Source: Cellulophaga sp. Hel_I_12
GTDB taxonomy: Bacteria > Bacteroidota > Bacteroidia > Flavobacteriales > Flavobacteriaceae
Direction of reading: 5' to 3'
NCBI RefSeq assembly: GCF_000799565.1
Contig: NZ_JUHB01000001.1
Location: 2,917,501-2,981,500, forward strand
DNA: 64,000 nt
Both the position numbers and the translations under genes were made by a program. The notes under the pieces are model-generated. The model did not search any database, was not told the DNA's origin, and saw only the letters and a program-made list of their open reading frames with translations. Positions 16,872 to 25,428 of the stretch are shown piece by piece; within the stretch, counting starts at the first letter, position 1, and every line of letters begins with the position of its first letter.

Positions 16872-17294
16872 ATGGAAAAAATAGTTCAACTTCTGGAAAA
16901 CAAAGGGATACGACCTACGGCTATGCGCCTTATGACCTATAAGCGGTTGGCAGAGTTGAATGTGGCCATCAGCCTTGGCGACTTGGAAAAAGATTTTAAG
17001 GTCAGTGAAAGAAGTACCCTATTTAGGACTATGAAAGCGTTTGAAGAAAAAGGGATTGTGCATCAAATCGAGGATGGGACAGGGGTTATAAAATACGCCC
17101 TTTGCGAAGAAAATTGTGAATGCGAGGTCGGCAACGACCTTCATTTGCACTTTCATTGCAACAATTGTAATGAGACGGTCTGTTTAACAGAACATAAAAT
17201 CCCTCACATCAACTTACCTGATGGTTATATTACCGAGGATATCAACTTGGTGGTAAAGGGTATCTGCGAAAAATGCAGTGGCAATTTGGTTTAA
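16872..17294 (+). CDS. Fur-family metal-responsive repressor (copy 1)
   Basis: This 140-residue protein has an N-terminal winged helix (about 8-75, KGIRPTAMRLMTYKRLAEL and SERSTLFRTMKAFEEKGIVHQI) and a C-terminal dimerisation domain with a His cluster (H91, H93, H95). Two Cys pairs, C96-x2-C99 and C132-x2-C135, form the structural zinc site common in Fur and Zur. Fur-family proteins repress target promoters when metal is bound. It is 15 bases downstream of the PII-like gene. Its targets may include the 7-1-7 boxes at 7561-7634. The metal (Zn, Fe or other) is not determinable here. Confidence 0.88.
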   Translation: MEKIVQLLENKGIRPTAMRLMTYKRLAELNVAISLGDLEKDFKVSERSTLFRTMKAFEEKGIVHQIEDGTGVIKYALCEENCECEVGNDLHLHFHCNNCNETVCLTEHKIPHINLPDGYITEDINLVVKGICEKCSGNLV

Positions 17295-17338
17295 ACGTTT
17301 GGTTTTTAAATTCAATTATCATTTATAAATAATGAGCA

Positions 17339-17692
17339 ATGATAACAATCTATAAAAAAGAGGCTACTGTATATATGGTAGCAGAGAATAAGCTGGATGC
17401 CAAGGATTATGAAAACTTGATACCAGTCTTAACAGAACATATAACTGCCCATCCGGAAGTGTCTTGGTATATTGAAATGAAAAATTTTGAAGGTTGGACG
17501 GCAGAGACATATTGGAAGGGAATTGAATTAGACCTTCCGAATGAAAAGCATTTAAAGCGTGTTGCTTTGGTGGGTAGCGTTAAATGGCAGGAGCAATTTA
17601 TCGAGGTATTGCTTCCTTTTTCAGAAGCTCATATAAAATTTTATAAGACCGAAGAAAAAGAATTGGCCAAAGAATGGATAGAAATAGAATAA
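17339..17692 (+). CDS. SpoIIAA-like (STAS/SEC14-type) small protein, copy 1
   Basis: This 117-residue cytoplasmic protein resembles the SpoIIAA-like family, a STAS-related alpha/beta fold (LDAKDYENLIPVLTEHI; WYIEMKNFEGWTAETYWKGIELD; KRVALVGSVKWQEQF; FYKTEEKELAKEWIE). The family has no firmly known function; some members are thought to bind lipid or nucleotide. It follows the Fur gene by 44 bases, and the same pairing recurs at 22999-24035. Confidence 0.8.
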   Translation: MITIYKKEATVYMVAENKLDAKDYENLIPVLTEHITAHPEVSWYIEMKNFEGWTAETYWKGIELDLPNEKHLKRVALVGSVKWQEQFIEVLLPFSEAHIKFYKTEEKELAKEWIEIE

Positions 17693-17734
17693 CATAAAAA
17701 ATGGATATACTATTGATTTAAAAACAGAAACACT

Positions 17735-17957
17735 ATGATGGACGATTGGTATTTTGGAGGAATGCACTGGATATGGTGGGGACTTTGGATAATCCTCATC
17801 TTTTTTGGATATCCTAATTCCTTACCCCACCCCGGGACAGAAACGGAAAAAGGATAGTGCGATGGAAATCCTGAGGGAACGTTTTGCACGGGGCGAAATA
17901 AGCGAGGAAGAGTTTGAACAGCGAAAAAAAATGTTACGGGAAAACAAGAAAAAATAA
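17735..17957 (+). pseudogene. SHOCT-domain small membrane protein, frameshifted
   Basis: The 5' part encodes a Trp-rich membrane helix (MMDDWYFGGMHWIWWGLWIILIF). In the next frame the DNA continues as PTPGQKRKKDSAMEILRERF and then ARGEISEEEFEQRKKMLREN, a clear SHOCT oligomerisation motif. The frames join at the six-T run around 17809-17815. One T fewer would restore a 73-residue protein, so this is a single-base insertion, a sequencing error or slippage. As read, the product stops after 40 residues. Confidence 0.75.
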
Positions 17958-17963
17958 ACTGCA

Positions 17964-18767
17964 ATGAAACCGCCTAATGGCATACATAATCAAAAAAGAG
18001 GAGGGCAGAACAGGCAAGAATTTCTTATTGCTATTGTTTTAGGGTTTGCGGTGGGCATAATCATTATACAGCCATTGGGCATTTCTCTATTCCAGTATGA
18101 CCAGAGTGGTGATACGGGCAATTGGTGGTATTTGTTCAAAAATGCAGTTGGGCAAGCTCTCGGATTTGGCGATGTGGACCAAATCCTAAAAAATATCCTG
18201 TTTGGTATTATGGGAAGCAGTCTCGCCCTGATGTTCTATACAAGAAAAACGATATTTCGACCAAACAGGGAGAAAGTCGGGGTTACTTTAATTTGTGAAT
18301 TATTGGACAAAGGTGAAAACCACAAGGTAGAATTCAAAAGCACCTTGCGGTGGGACCTACGACAAGGGAAGGTCAACAAAGCCTTGGAAATGGTAGTGGC
18401 AAAGACCATTGCAGGATTTATGAATACCGAAGGCGGCCATTTGATTATAGGAGTTGACGATGAAGGCCGTATTGTGGGGCTCGAACAAGATTACGGTACT
18501 TTAAAGAAACCGGGCAAGGACGGATTTGAACAGTATATAATGCAGTTGGTGTCCTTCAATTTAGGCACGCATTTTTGCCCTTTGGCAAAGGTGGGCTTTT
18601 ACCAATTTGAAGAAAAGGATATCTGTTATGTAAGGGTCCACAAATCGCGAAAACCCGTGTATTTGAACCTGGGCGACCGTTCTCATTTCTTTATCAGAAC
18701 CGGGAACGGTACCCGGGAGTTGGATATGCCCGAAGCATTAGATTATATGGAAACACACTTAAATTAA
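17964..18767 (+). CDS. membrane protein with AlbA_2/Schlafen-type domain
   Basis: This 267-residue protein has two N-terminal membrane helices (about 22-43 and 83-99). A cytoplasmic Schlafen/AlbA_2 domain follows (about 115-260, with GENHKVEFKSTLRWD, the glycine-rich FMNTEGGHLIIGVDDEGRIVGLEQD and the C-terminal FFIRTGNGTRELDMPEA). AlbA_2 domains bind nucleic acid or nucleotides; the membrane-tethered form in a metal island is unusual. It starts 6 bases after the SHOCT gene and 5 bases before the zinc-ribbon gene, so these are likely one transcript. The function is unknown. Confidence 0.75.
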   Translation: MKPPNGIHNQKRGGQNRQEFLIAIVLGFAVGIIIIQPLGISLFQYDQSGDTGNWWYLFKNAVGQALGFGDVDQILKNILFGIMGSSLALMFYTRKTIFRPNREKVGVTLICELLDKGENHKVEFKSTLRWDLRQGKVNKALEMVVAKTIAGFMNTEGGHLIIGVDDEGRIVGLEQDYGTLKKPGKDGFEQYIMQLVSFNLGTHFCPLAKVGFYQFEEKDICYVRVHKSRKPVYLNLGDRSHFFIRTGNGTRELDMPEALDYMETHLN

Positions 18768-18772
18768 ACAAT

Positions 18773-19027
18773 ATGGGATTTTTAAAACATTTATTAAGAG
18801 GAAGTTATGGTCATCATTCCAACAAGCATCAACGTAAAAATAATGACCCAAGATTTGATGAACCCAAGGTTGTTGTGAGATGTACAAAATGCGGCAAAAA
18901 CAATCCTGAAAATGCTTCTTTTTGTCAATATTGTGGCGAGCCTTTAGGTAAAGTAAAATGCAAAAGTTGTGAAGAACCAATACCTATGGATGTAAAATTT
19001 TGTTCTAAATGTGGCACTGAAGTATAG
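18773..19027 (+). CDS. double zinc-ribbon small protein
   Basis: This 84-residue protein has a basic His-rich N-terminus (SYGHHSNKHQ). Two zinc ribbons are built from four CxxC pairs: C37/C40 with C51/C54, and C63/C66 with C77/C80. It could act as a zinc-binding adaptor or as a regulatory partner of the membrane protein encoded just upstream. No enzyme motif is seen. Confidence 0.8.
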   Translation: MGFLKHLLRGSYGHHSNKHQRKNNDPRFDEPKVVVRCTKCGKNNPENASFCQYCGEPLGKVKCKSCEEPIPMDVKFCSKCGTEV

Positions 19028-19084
19028 TTTACATTATGAGAACAAGCAAACAACTTATTGAACGGACTTAAATAATTTTTAAAT

Positions 19085-19975
19085 ATGCTCTTAAATAAAA
19101 GAATATCCATTGTCAATTTCATTAAAACCATAAAGTTTGATATTGTATTCATTGCATCATATGCTGTAGCTGTGGGTATTTTAGACCAATATGGTTTTTT
19201 GTCAAAAATTTCGATTCCAATTGGTGTTACTGCTGTTTTTGGCACCGCTGTAGCTTTACTTTTGGGTTTTCGAACCAATCAAGCCTATGAACGATGGTGG
19301 GAAGCCAGAATTATTTGGGGTGCTATTGTAAACGATTCCCGAACACTGATCAGACAATGTGTTTCATTTTTCAAAAGGAGCAACGGGCAATACGATACCT
19401 TGGTCAGGGAAATGGCGAACCGTCAAATTATCTGGAGCTATGCCCTGGGGGAATCGTTGAGAAAAACACCCTTTTCCCCCAAAGTTAAGGAATACACGGA
19501 ATCTTATAAAATGAAGTCTTTTAATATTCCAAATACTTTATTGTCAGAACATTCTGAAACTTTGCTAAAAGCAAAAGAAAACGGTATGGTCAATGATTTT
19601 CAGCAGGTACAGATAGACAGTACCATAGCCAGGTTATGTGATTCTATGGGCAAGTGCGAACGTATAAAAAACACGGTCTTCCCAAAAGCACATAGCTTAT
19701 TGATACATCTTATAATCTATGTGTTTGCCACAATGTTGCCATTTGGTCTGTCAGACCAATACCTGGCAGTAGAAATAAGTCTAACTATTGGAATACCTAT
19801 TGTTTTTATTGCCATTGAAAAAACATCCATTCTGATGCAGGATCCTTTTGAAAACCGACCTATGGATACACCTGTAACCGATTTGGCGCAAACAATAGAA
19901 ATAAACATAAAGCAAATGATAGGAGAAACAAATGTTCCCGACAAGAAAAAACCGACAGACTATTATGTTTTATAA
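19085..19975 (+). CDS. bestrophin-family channel
   Basis: This 296-residue inner-membrane protein belongs to the bestrophin/UPF0187 family of pentameric ion channels. The hallmark FGTAVALLLGFRTNQAYERWWEARIIWG region is present near residues 57-84, followed by a conserved helical core and a C-terminal hydrophobic pair (about 205-245) with FENRPMDTPVTDLAQTIE. Bacterial members conduct cations. The island context suggests a role in ion balance, which is inferred. Confidence 0.9.
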   Translation: MLLNKRISIVNFIKTIKFDIVFIASYAVAVGILDQYGFLSKISIPIGVTAVFGTAVALLLGFRTNQAYERWWEARIIWGAIVNDSRTLIRQCVSFFKRSNGQYDTLVREMANRQIIWSYALGESLRKTPFSPKVKEYTESYKMKSFNIPNTLLSEHSETLLKAKENGMVNDFQQVQIDSTIARLCDSMGKCERIKNTVFPKAHSLLIHLIIYVFATMLPFGLSDQYLAVEISLTIGIPIVFIAIEKTSILMQDPFENRPMDTPVTDLAQTIEINIKQMIGETNVPDKKKPTDYYVL

Positions 19976-19990
19976 AAAAAATTATTAACA

Positions 19991-20419
19991 ATGGATTTTC
20001 AAACTGAAATAACGCTCTTACCAAGGTTACTTGTTGCCCTTGTACTTGGTGTTTTGATAGGGCTCGATAGGGAAATTGACGGAAATGCGGCTGGCATTAG
20101 AACGTATGCAGCCGTTTGCCTTGGGGCGGCCTTAATAACAATTATCAACTCTCACATTGATGTAGCAGACCAAACCCGCATTGTCGCCAATATTGTTTCC
20201 GGTATTGGGTTCCTTGGTGCAGGAATTATTTTTAGGGATAGCGCGAAAAATTTAATTTCCGGTTTGACTACCGCAGCTACAATTTGGGCCACTGCCGCGG
20301 TTGGTATAGCAATTGGGTTTGGTATGTACCTCATTGGAAGTATTACGGCGTTATTGCTCATTCTACTTTTGGTTTCACATCATTTTCCTTTATTGAAAAA
20401 AAGAAATAAAAATCACTAA
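19991..20419 (+). CDS. MgtC/SapB-family membrane protein
   Basis: This 142-residue protein has four or five helices and the MgtC signature ALVLGVLIGLDREIDGNAAGIRTYAAVCLGAAL (about 16-50) followed by GIGFLGAGIIFRDSAKNLISGLTTAATIWATAAVGIAIG. The family is linked to magnesium limitation and membrane ATPase control. This is the short form without the C-terminal soluble domain. It lies between the bestrophin gene (15 bases) and the P-type ATPase gene (2 bases). Confidence 0.9.
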   Translation: MDFQTEITLLPRLLVALVLGVLIGLDREIDGNAAGIRTYAAVCLGAALITIINSHIDVADQTRIVANIVSGIGFLGAGIIFRDSAKNLISGLTTAATIWATAAVGIAIGFGMYLIGSITALLLILLLVSHHFPLLKKRNKNH

Positions 20420-20421
20420 TC

Positions 20422-22953
20422 ATGAAAAAACTAAAAATCAAAATTCCCGTAATCCTTCCGCAAGTTCCAAACGAAAAAGACACTTGTGTTGAAAGGCTTA
20501 TTCAAGAACTACAGGCTAAAGAGGGCATCGAAAAAGTGCACGTTGCCGATGCAAACGGAGAGGATGTGCCACAGCTATGTTTTCATTATGACCCCGATAT
20601 CATTTCCATCGACCGCATCCAATCCCTTGCAGAGCGGACTGGTGCCGAGATTACCGAAAAGTACGGGCATTTGCTCATAGAGGTTAAAGGAATCAGACAC
20701 ACAAGGCAGGCACGTACCATAGAGAAAAGCCTTTTGGCAATCAATGGAGTTTTGGAAGCTTCCGTTTCGGCCTCTGGAATGGTACGTCTTGAGTTTGATA
20801 AAAAGCAAACAAATTTTGATGAAATAAGCAAACAAATTAAAAAAGAAGACCTTCAGATTCAGCGGAGTGCTTCAAACGAAAATGATTACACCAAAGCATC
20901 CAGAAAAAAACAGGAGCGTTCAAAGAAGGAAGAGACTAAAGAGCAAACTTCCACAGAGGGACACGAGCACAAAGAAGGCGAGACCCACGAGGAAGGAGAA
21001 GAGCACGCCCACGGTGGTATTTTCGGTAAAAATACGGAGCTCATTTTTTCCATTATCTGTGGGGCACTTCTCGGAATAGGTTTCGGCCTTTCCTATGTAG
21101 AATCCATCCCAGATTGGGTCAGTCTTTCTTTATACATCGGTGCTTACTTTTTTGGAGGGTACTTTACGGCGAAAGAGGCCATACAGACCGTGGCCAAAGG
21201 TGGTTTTGAAATCGACTTCTTGATGTTGGTTGCCGCCATCGGTGCCGCTGCTCTGGGCGAATGGGCAGAAGGTGCCTTGTTGCTGTTCCTGTTTAGTTTG
21301 GGGCACGCCCTTGAACATTATGCAATGGAAAAGGCTCGAAAGTCCATTGCGGCACTGGCAGACCTTGCGCCAAAAACAGCATTGCTTAAAAAAGATGGTA
21401 AGACAGAAGAAGTTGGAATTGAAAAATTGGGCATTGGCGATATTATAGTGGTCAAGCCCAATAGTAAAATATCCGCAGATGGCGTCGTGGTCAATGGAAA
21501 AAGCAGCGTCAACCAGGCACCTATTACCGGGGAAAGTGTACCCGTGGACAAAATTCCCGTGGAAGATACGAGCAGGGACTATTCGGCAGACGATGATATC
21601 AAGGACGAAAATCGGGTATTCGCTGGAACTATCAACGGTAATAGCACGTTGGAAATTAAGGTAATCAAAGAAGCCAAAGACTCTACGCTGTCCCGACTCG
21701 TCAAACTGGTCAACGAGGCGCAGACCCAGAAGTCCCCTACCCAACTGTTGACCGATAAATTTGAAAGATATTTTGTGCCATCCGTACTGATACTGGTTGG
21801 CATCCTGCTCTTTGCCTTTCTGGTCATTGATGAACCGTTTAGTGCCAGCTTTTATCGTGCAATGGCGGTATTGGTAGCTGCAAGTCCCTGTGCACTGGCC
21901 ATTTCAACACCAAGTGCCGTATTAAGCGGTGTGGCAAGGGCAGCACGTGGCGGCGTGCTTATCAAAGGTGGGCGACCACTTGAGGATTTAGGGGTCATTA
22001 CGGCTTTGGCTTTTGATAAAACGGGCACGCTTACAGAAGGCAAGCCCAAACTTACCGAAGTAGTACCATTAGGGGATATTGAAGAAAATGAACTGTTAAA
22101 GATAGCTGTTGCTGTTGAAAACTTGAGCGACCACCCTTTGGCCAAAGCTGTCGTAAGGGATGGGAAAGAGCGTCTGAAAGGTACTGATATTAACGATGCG
22201 TCAGATTTGGAAGCGGTTATCGGAAAAGGTATCAAAGCGTCCTTGGGCAAGGATAAAATCTATATTGGAAACCTTGACTTGTACGAAGACCTCGATGAAG
22301 CAAAACCATCCGAAGAAATATCGAATAAAGTAAAAGAACTTGAAAGCGGCGGAAACACGACGATGCTTATAAGAAGGAACAAAGAATATATCGGTATCAT
22401 CGCCCTGATGGACACCCCACGGGAAGCAGCCAAGGAAACACTTAAAAAATTAAAGGAAATCGGTATCAAGCGGATGATTATGCTTACGGGCGATAATCAA
22501 AAAGTTGCCGATGCCGTTGCTAAAGAAATTGGGTTGACCGATGCCTGGGGAAGCCTGTTGCCAGAGGAAAAGGTTGATGCTATTAAAAAATTAAAAGAAC
22601 AGGAATCCAAAGTTGCAATGGTAGGCGATGGTGTGAACGATGCCCCGGCAATGGCAAACAGTACCGTTGGTATTGCAATGGGTGCAGCGGGAAGCGACGT
22701 GGCCTTAGAGACAGCAGACATAGCACTAATGGCAGACAAACTCGAAACTTTGCCATTTGCTATCGGATTGAGCAGAAAAGCAAAGACCATTATCAAGCAG
22801 AACCTTTGGGTAAGCCTTGGTGTTGTGGCACTGCTAATACCAGCTACCATTTTGAGCTGGGCAAACATAGGGGTCGCCGTGGCATTTCACGAGGGGTCTA
22901 CTTTGGTAGTCGTGGCCAATGCTCTGCGCCTTTTGGCTTATAAAAAAGATTAG
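20422..22953 (+). CDS. P1B-4-type heavy-metal ATPase with His-rich linker
   Basis: This 843-residue ATPase exports a transition metal. The N-terminus holds two degenerate HMA-like folds (about 1-150) that lack the CxxC pair. A Glu/His-rich linker follows (EGHEHKEGETHEEGEEHAHGG, about 172-193). The catalytic core has the TM metal motif SPC (488-490), phosphorylated Asp532 in DKTGT, TGDN, and GDGVNDAP. The last helices contain HEGST (823-827). SPC plus HEGxT defines the P1B-4 group (Co, Fe or Zn export), so this is not a CPC zinc/cadmium pump. It follows the MgtC gene and precedes a Fur gene. Confidence 0.92.
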   Translation: MKKLKIKIPVILPQVPNEKDTCVERLIQELQAKEGIEKVHVADANGEDVPQLCFHYDPDIISIDRIQSLAERTGAEITEKYGHLLIEVKGIRHTRQARTIEKSLLAINGVLEASVSASGMVRLEFDKKQTNFDEISKQIKKEDLQIQRSASNENDYTKASRKKQERSKKEETKEQTSTEGHEHKEGETHEEGEEHAHGGIFGKNTELIFSIICGALLGIGFGLSYVESIPDWVSLSLYIGAYFFGGYFTAKEAIQTVAKGGFEIDFLMLVAAIGAAALGEWAEGALLLFLFSLGHALEHYAMEKARKSIAALADLAPKTALLKKDGKTEEVGIEKLGIGDIIVVKPNSKISADGVVVNGKSSVNQAPITGESVPVDKIPVEDTSRDYSADDDIKDENRVFAGTINGNSTLEIKVIKEAKDSTLSRLVKLVNEAQTQKSPTQLLTDKFERYFVPSVLILVGILLFAFLVIDEPFSASFYRAMAVLVAASPCALAISTPSAVLSGVARAARGGVLIKGGRPLEDLGVITALAFDKTGTLTEGKPKLTEVVPLGDIEENELLKIAVAVENLSDHPLAKAVVRDGKERLKGTDINDASDLEAVIGKGIKASLGKDKIYIGNLDLYEDLDEAKPSEEISNKVKELESGGNTTMLIRRNKEYIGIIALMDTPREAAKETLKKLKEIGIKRMIMLTGDNQKVADAVAKEIGLTDAWGSLLPEEKVDAIKKLKEQESKVAMVGDGVNDAPAMANSTVGIAMGAAGSDVALETADIALMADKLETLPFAIGLSRKAKTIIKQNLWVSLGVVALLIPATILSWANIGVAVAFHEGSTLVVVANALRLLAYKKD

Positions 22954-22998
22954 AAAAATTGGGACATAGAAGAACCTGGTTTTTTTAAAGAATATTAA

Positions 22999-23430
22999 AT
23001 GACAAAGACGGAAAAAACATTATTGGCTAAAGGGATTCGCCCTACTCAAATGAGGTCGAAAATATACAAGTTCCTGAAAAGGAAACAAAGTGCCGTGTCC
23101 TTTTCCGATTTGGAAAAGGCCTTTGTTCAAAAGAGCGAAACCAATAAAACAGCAAACAGAACGACCTTTTATCGTAATCTCAAGATTTTTGAGGATAAAA
23201 GGCTGATTCATCAAATTAATGATGGGGTCGGAGTGGCAAAATATGCGATTTCTGATGAAAACGCCAAAGGTAAATACGGTATAGATTTACATATGCACTT
23301 TCATTGTACCGATTGTAGGAAAACAATCTGTTTACCAAATAAAATATCGGAAGAAAGCCTGCCAGAAGATTATGAAATAAACAATGTGAACCTTGTATTG
23401 AAAGGCGTATGTGAGAAGTGCTTGAAATAA
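22999..23430 (+). CDS. Fur-family metal-responsive repressor (copy 2)
   Basis: This 143-residue paralog of the regulator at 16872 has a winged helix (about 8-75, KGIRPTQMRSKIYKFL and NRTTFYRNLKIFEDKRLIHQI), a His cluster (H98, H100, H102), and zinc Cys pairs C103/C106 and C138/C141. The dimer domain differs mainly near 80-95, where it lacks the extra cysteines of copy 1. It lies 45 bases after the P1B-4 ATPase, which is a likely target, and is again followed by a SpoIIAA-like gene. Confidence 0.88.
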   Translation: MTKTEKTLLAKGIRPTQMRSKIYKFLKRKQSAVSFSDLEKAFVQKSETNKTANRTTFYRNLKIFEDKRLIHQINDGVGVAKYAISDENAKGKYGIDLHMHFHCTDCRKTICLPNKISEESLPEDYEINNVNLVLKGVCEKCLK

Positions 23431-23442
23431 AAACGCAAAGAG

Positions 23443-23461
23443 AAAGATGTTGCATCTTTTT
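23443..23461 (+). terminator. terminator after the second Fur gene
   Basis: The stem AAAGATG/CATCTTT (23443-23449 with 23453-23459) has a TTG loop and is followed by T bases. It is nested within a wider repeat (AAACGCAA near 23431 with TTGCGTTT near 23470). From here to 23663 no further gene is supported. Confidence 0.55.
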
Positions 23462-23663
23462 GGTCGGATTGCGTTTATGTTGTTTATAGTATGTATAATC
23501 TTTTAGAAAAAGGAAAAGATTGTTTTATGGGTAGCCAAAAGAGGAATGTTGAAATGGATTAGGACATTAAGTTAAGAGCTTTGAAATATGCAAAGGAGTT
23601 CTTTCTGAACAAAAAAAAACGGATAAAAATCGAAGAATGCTTCTGCGATTTAGCAGGATAACA

Positions 23664-24035
23664 ATGAAAAATAGGATTATGTTACAGATAATAGAATTGA
23701 CCAATGACAATGTAATTGCATCCAAAGCCTATGGTAAGCTACGTAAAGAAGATATAGAAAAAATCCATCCACTTATCCACGCTATACTGGACAAGGGAAT
23801 GAAAGTCCGTTGGTATTTTGAGATGGACAACTTTACGGGTTGGGACTTGCCTGGTTTATGGGAAGACCTCAAAATGGATACGGCCCACGCCAAGGACTAT
23901 GAAAAAATAGCAATGGTAGGAGATAAAAAATGGCAGGAATGGATAACCCAATTTATGAAGCCTTTTACCAATGCGGAAATCAGATATTTTGATTTGGCTG
24001 ATAATAAGAAGGCTAAAGAATGGATTGAGAAATGA
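23664..24035 (+). CDS. SpoIIAA-like (STAS/SEC14-type) small protein, copy 2
   Basis: This paralog of 17339-17692 is about 123 residues long. It shares the motifs WYFEMDNFTGWDLPGLWEDLKMD, YEKIAMVGDKKWQEW and ADNKKAKEWIEK. The start is uncertain: ATG at 23664 is used here, and ATG at 23679 (MLQIIELTND) aligns better with copy 1. It follows the second Fur gene at 230 bases, beyond a terminator-like hairpin, so it may have its own promoter. The function is unknown. Confidence 0.75.
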   Translation: MKNRIMLQIIELTNDNVIASKAYGKLRKEDIEKIHPLIHAILDKGMKVRWYFEMDNFTGWDLPGLWEDLKMDTAHAKDYEKIAMVGDKKWQEWITQFMKPFTNAEIRYFDLADNKKAKEWIEK

Positions 24036-24172
24036 GTTAACCCATTTTCAAAGAAGTGAGCTATTATTTATATGAAAGTGGATTACCTAAAATGTTAGGA
24101 GTTTAAATATCATTTTAAATGAGCTGTTTTTCCATAAACAAGTAGGAAAATTGTCTTAGAACTTTATTGATT

Positions 24173-24358
24173 GTGTCCCAAAACAGAAGAGAAAGGAGAA
24201 AAAGGAAAAAAGATGAACAACCAATAAAAGGTAACGTGACCAAAAAGGATAGGTTATACGGTATTCTTGCACTCGCCGGAATCTTTGTTGCAGTTCTTTT
24301 TATTTACTTTTTCGAAGCTATTTTCTACTTTTTTTATCTTCTTTTTTATGGTAAGTAA
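24173..24358 (+). CDS. small basic one-helix membrane protein, MSQNRR family (1)
   Basis: This 61-residue protein uses a GTG start (24173), chosen because its first residues SQNRRERRKRKK then align with the proteins at 27987 and 28244. It has a very basic N-terminus, the shared motif TKKDRLYGIL (about 24-33), then one or two hydrophobic helices rich in Phe and Tyr. No known family is recognised. Conservation among three copies in this island supports that it is expressed. Confidence 0.6.
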   Translation: MSQNRRERRKRKKDEQPIKGNVTKKDRLYGILALAGIFVAVLFIYFFEAIFYFFYLLFYGK

Positions 24359-24464
24359 ATATGTAGATAAAGAAATGGACTTACATCACTTAATCAGTCC
24401 GTAACTAAAATGAAAAACACCTTTTTATTAATTAGATTAAAATAACAATAAAAAAAACTATAAT

Positions 24465-25307
24465 ATGAAAACTATAACAATAATAATACCGATTGATTTT
24501 ACCGAAGTCTCAAGAAACACCGTAGAATATGTATTAGCTCTGGCGAAGAAACTGCGAACCAAAATTGTTTTCGTTCACGCCTATACAGTGGCATATCCAT
24601 CGAGTACACCCATGGGAATGGCAACTATGGCCACCTCAGTTGCCGGGGCCCAAGAATCACAGGAAAAATTAAATGAAAGTAAGCTTCAAGAATTTCTTGA
24701 TAGTTTTCCTGAACTCACATCCATAAATTACAAAAGCTACGTTGGTTTTGGCGCGACCGTAGACGTGATTTGCCAAACCGCAAAAGATGAAAATGCCAAT
24801 TTAATAGTAATGGGCACTAAAGGGGCGGACTCATCAATCGAAGAATTCTTTATAGGCACGGTCAGTGAAAAAGTTAGTCGTAATGCCTCTTGTTCGGTAT
24901 TAGTTGTTCCAGAGAGCGTAAAATACGCTTCTATCAAACATTTAGGCTTGGCGTTGGATGCGGATAGTCTGGAGAATGATGTTGATTTAGACCTGTTGGT
25001 CAAGTTGCTGGAAACATTCAATGCCCATTTGCACCTTGTCCAAATCACGAATGAAAATGATACCCCCTTAAATGAAAAGGAGGTACGTGCACATTATAAA
25101 GACTTCTTGGGGCAAAAATATTTCACTTTTAGCGTTTTCCAAAACGACGACACTGAAGAAGGCATTAACAAGTTTCTTAATGAAAAACCGATTGATGTAC
25201 TGGCACTTCTCTTCAGGGAACACGGATTTTTTGAGCGTATGTTAGTGAAAGGGTTAAGAAAGAAATTGGTTTTTGAATCTAACATTCCTTTGCTTGTTCT
25301 TAAATAA
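24465..25307 (+). CDS. two-domain universal stress protein
   Basis: This 280-residue protein has two UspA folds. The first (about 1-148) begins ITIIIPIDFTEVSRNTVEYVLALAKKL and keeps the ATP-binding loop GTKGADSSIEEFFIGTVSEKVSRNASCSVLVVPE. The second (about 150-280) is degenerate and ends VFESNIPLLVLK without the glycine-rich loop. Such proteins respond to stress; the exact role is unknown. It sits alone between two terminator-like structures. Confidence 0.9.
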   Translation: MKTITIIIPIDFTEVSRNTVEYVLALAKKLRTKIVFVHAYTVAYPSSTPMGMATMATSVAGAQESQEKLNESKLQEFLDSFPELTSINYKSYVGFGATVDVICQTAKDENANLIVMGTKGADSSIEEFFIGTVSEKVSRNASCSVLVVPESVKYASIKHLGLALDADSLENDVDLDLLVKLLETFNAHLHLVQITNENDTPLNEKEVRAHYKDFLGQKYFTFSVFQNDDTEEGINKFLNEKPIDVLALLFREHGFFERMLVKGLRKKLVFESNIPLLVLK

Positions 25308-25339
25308 GTTTTTGGAACTAATTAGAAAATTAATGGCAG

Positions 25340-25414
25340 GCAGCTTTTATGATGCTTTTTTTAAGCAAAATGATTAATTGCATTAAAAGCAAAAGTAGAA
25401 GCTGCTTTTTTTTT
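25340..25414 (+). terminator. branched intrinsic terminator after the stress-protein gene
   Basis: The outer stem GCAGCTT/AAGCTGC (25340-25346 with 25399-25405) encloses a smaller repeat (GATGCTTTT with AAAAGCAA) and is followed by nine T bases. Confidence 0.65.
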
Positions 25415-25428
25415 AATTACAATTAAAA

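Noticed and set aside
21130..21744. 204-codon minus-strand frame inside the P1B-4 ATPase gene
   Set aside because: It overlaps the conserved membrane and actuator domains of the ATPase on the plus strand and has no motif of its own.
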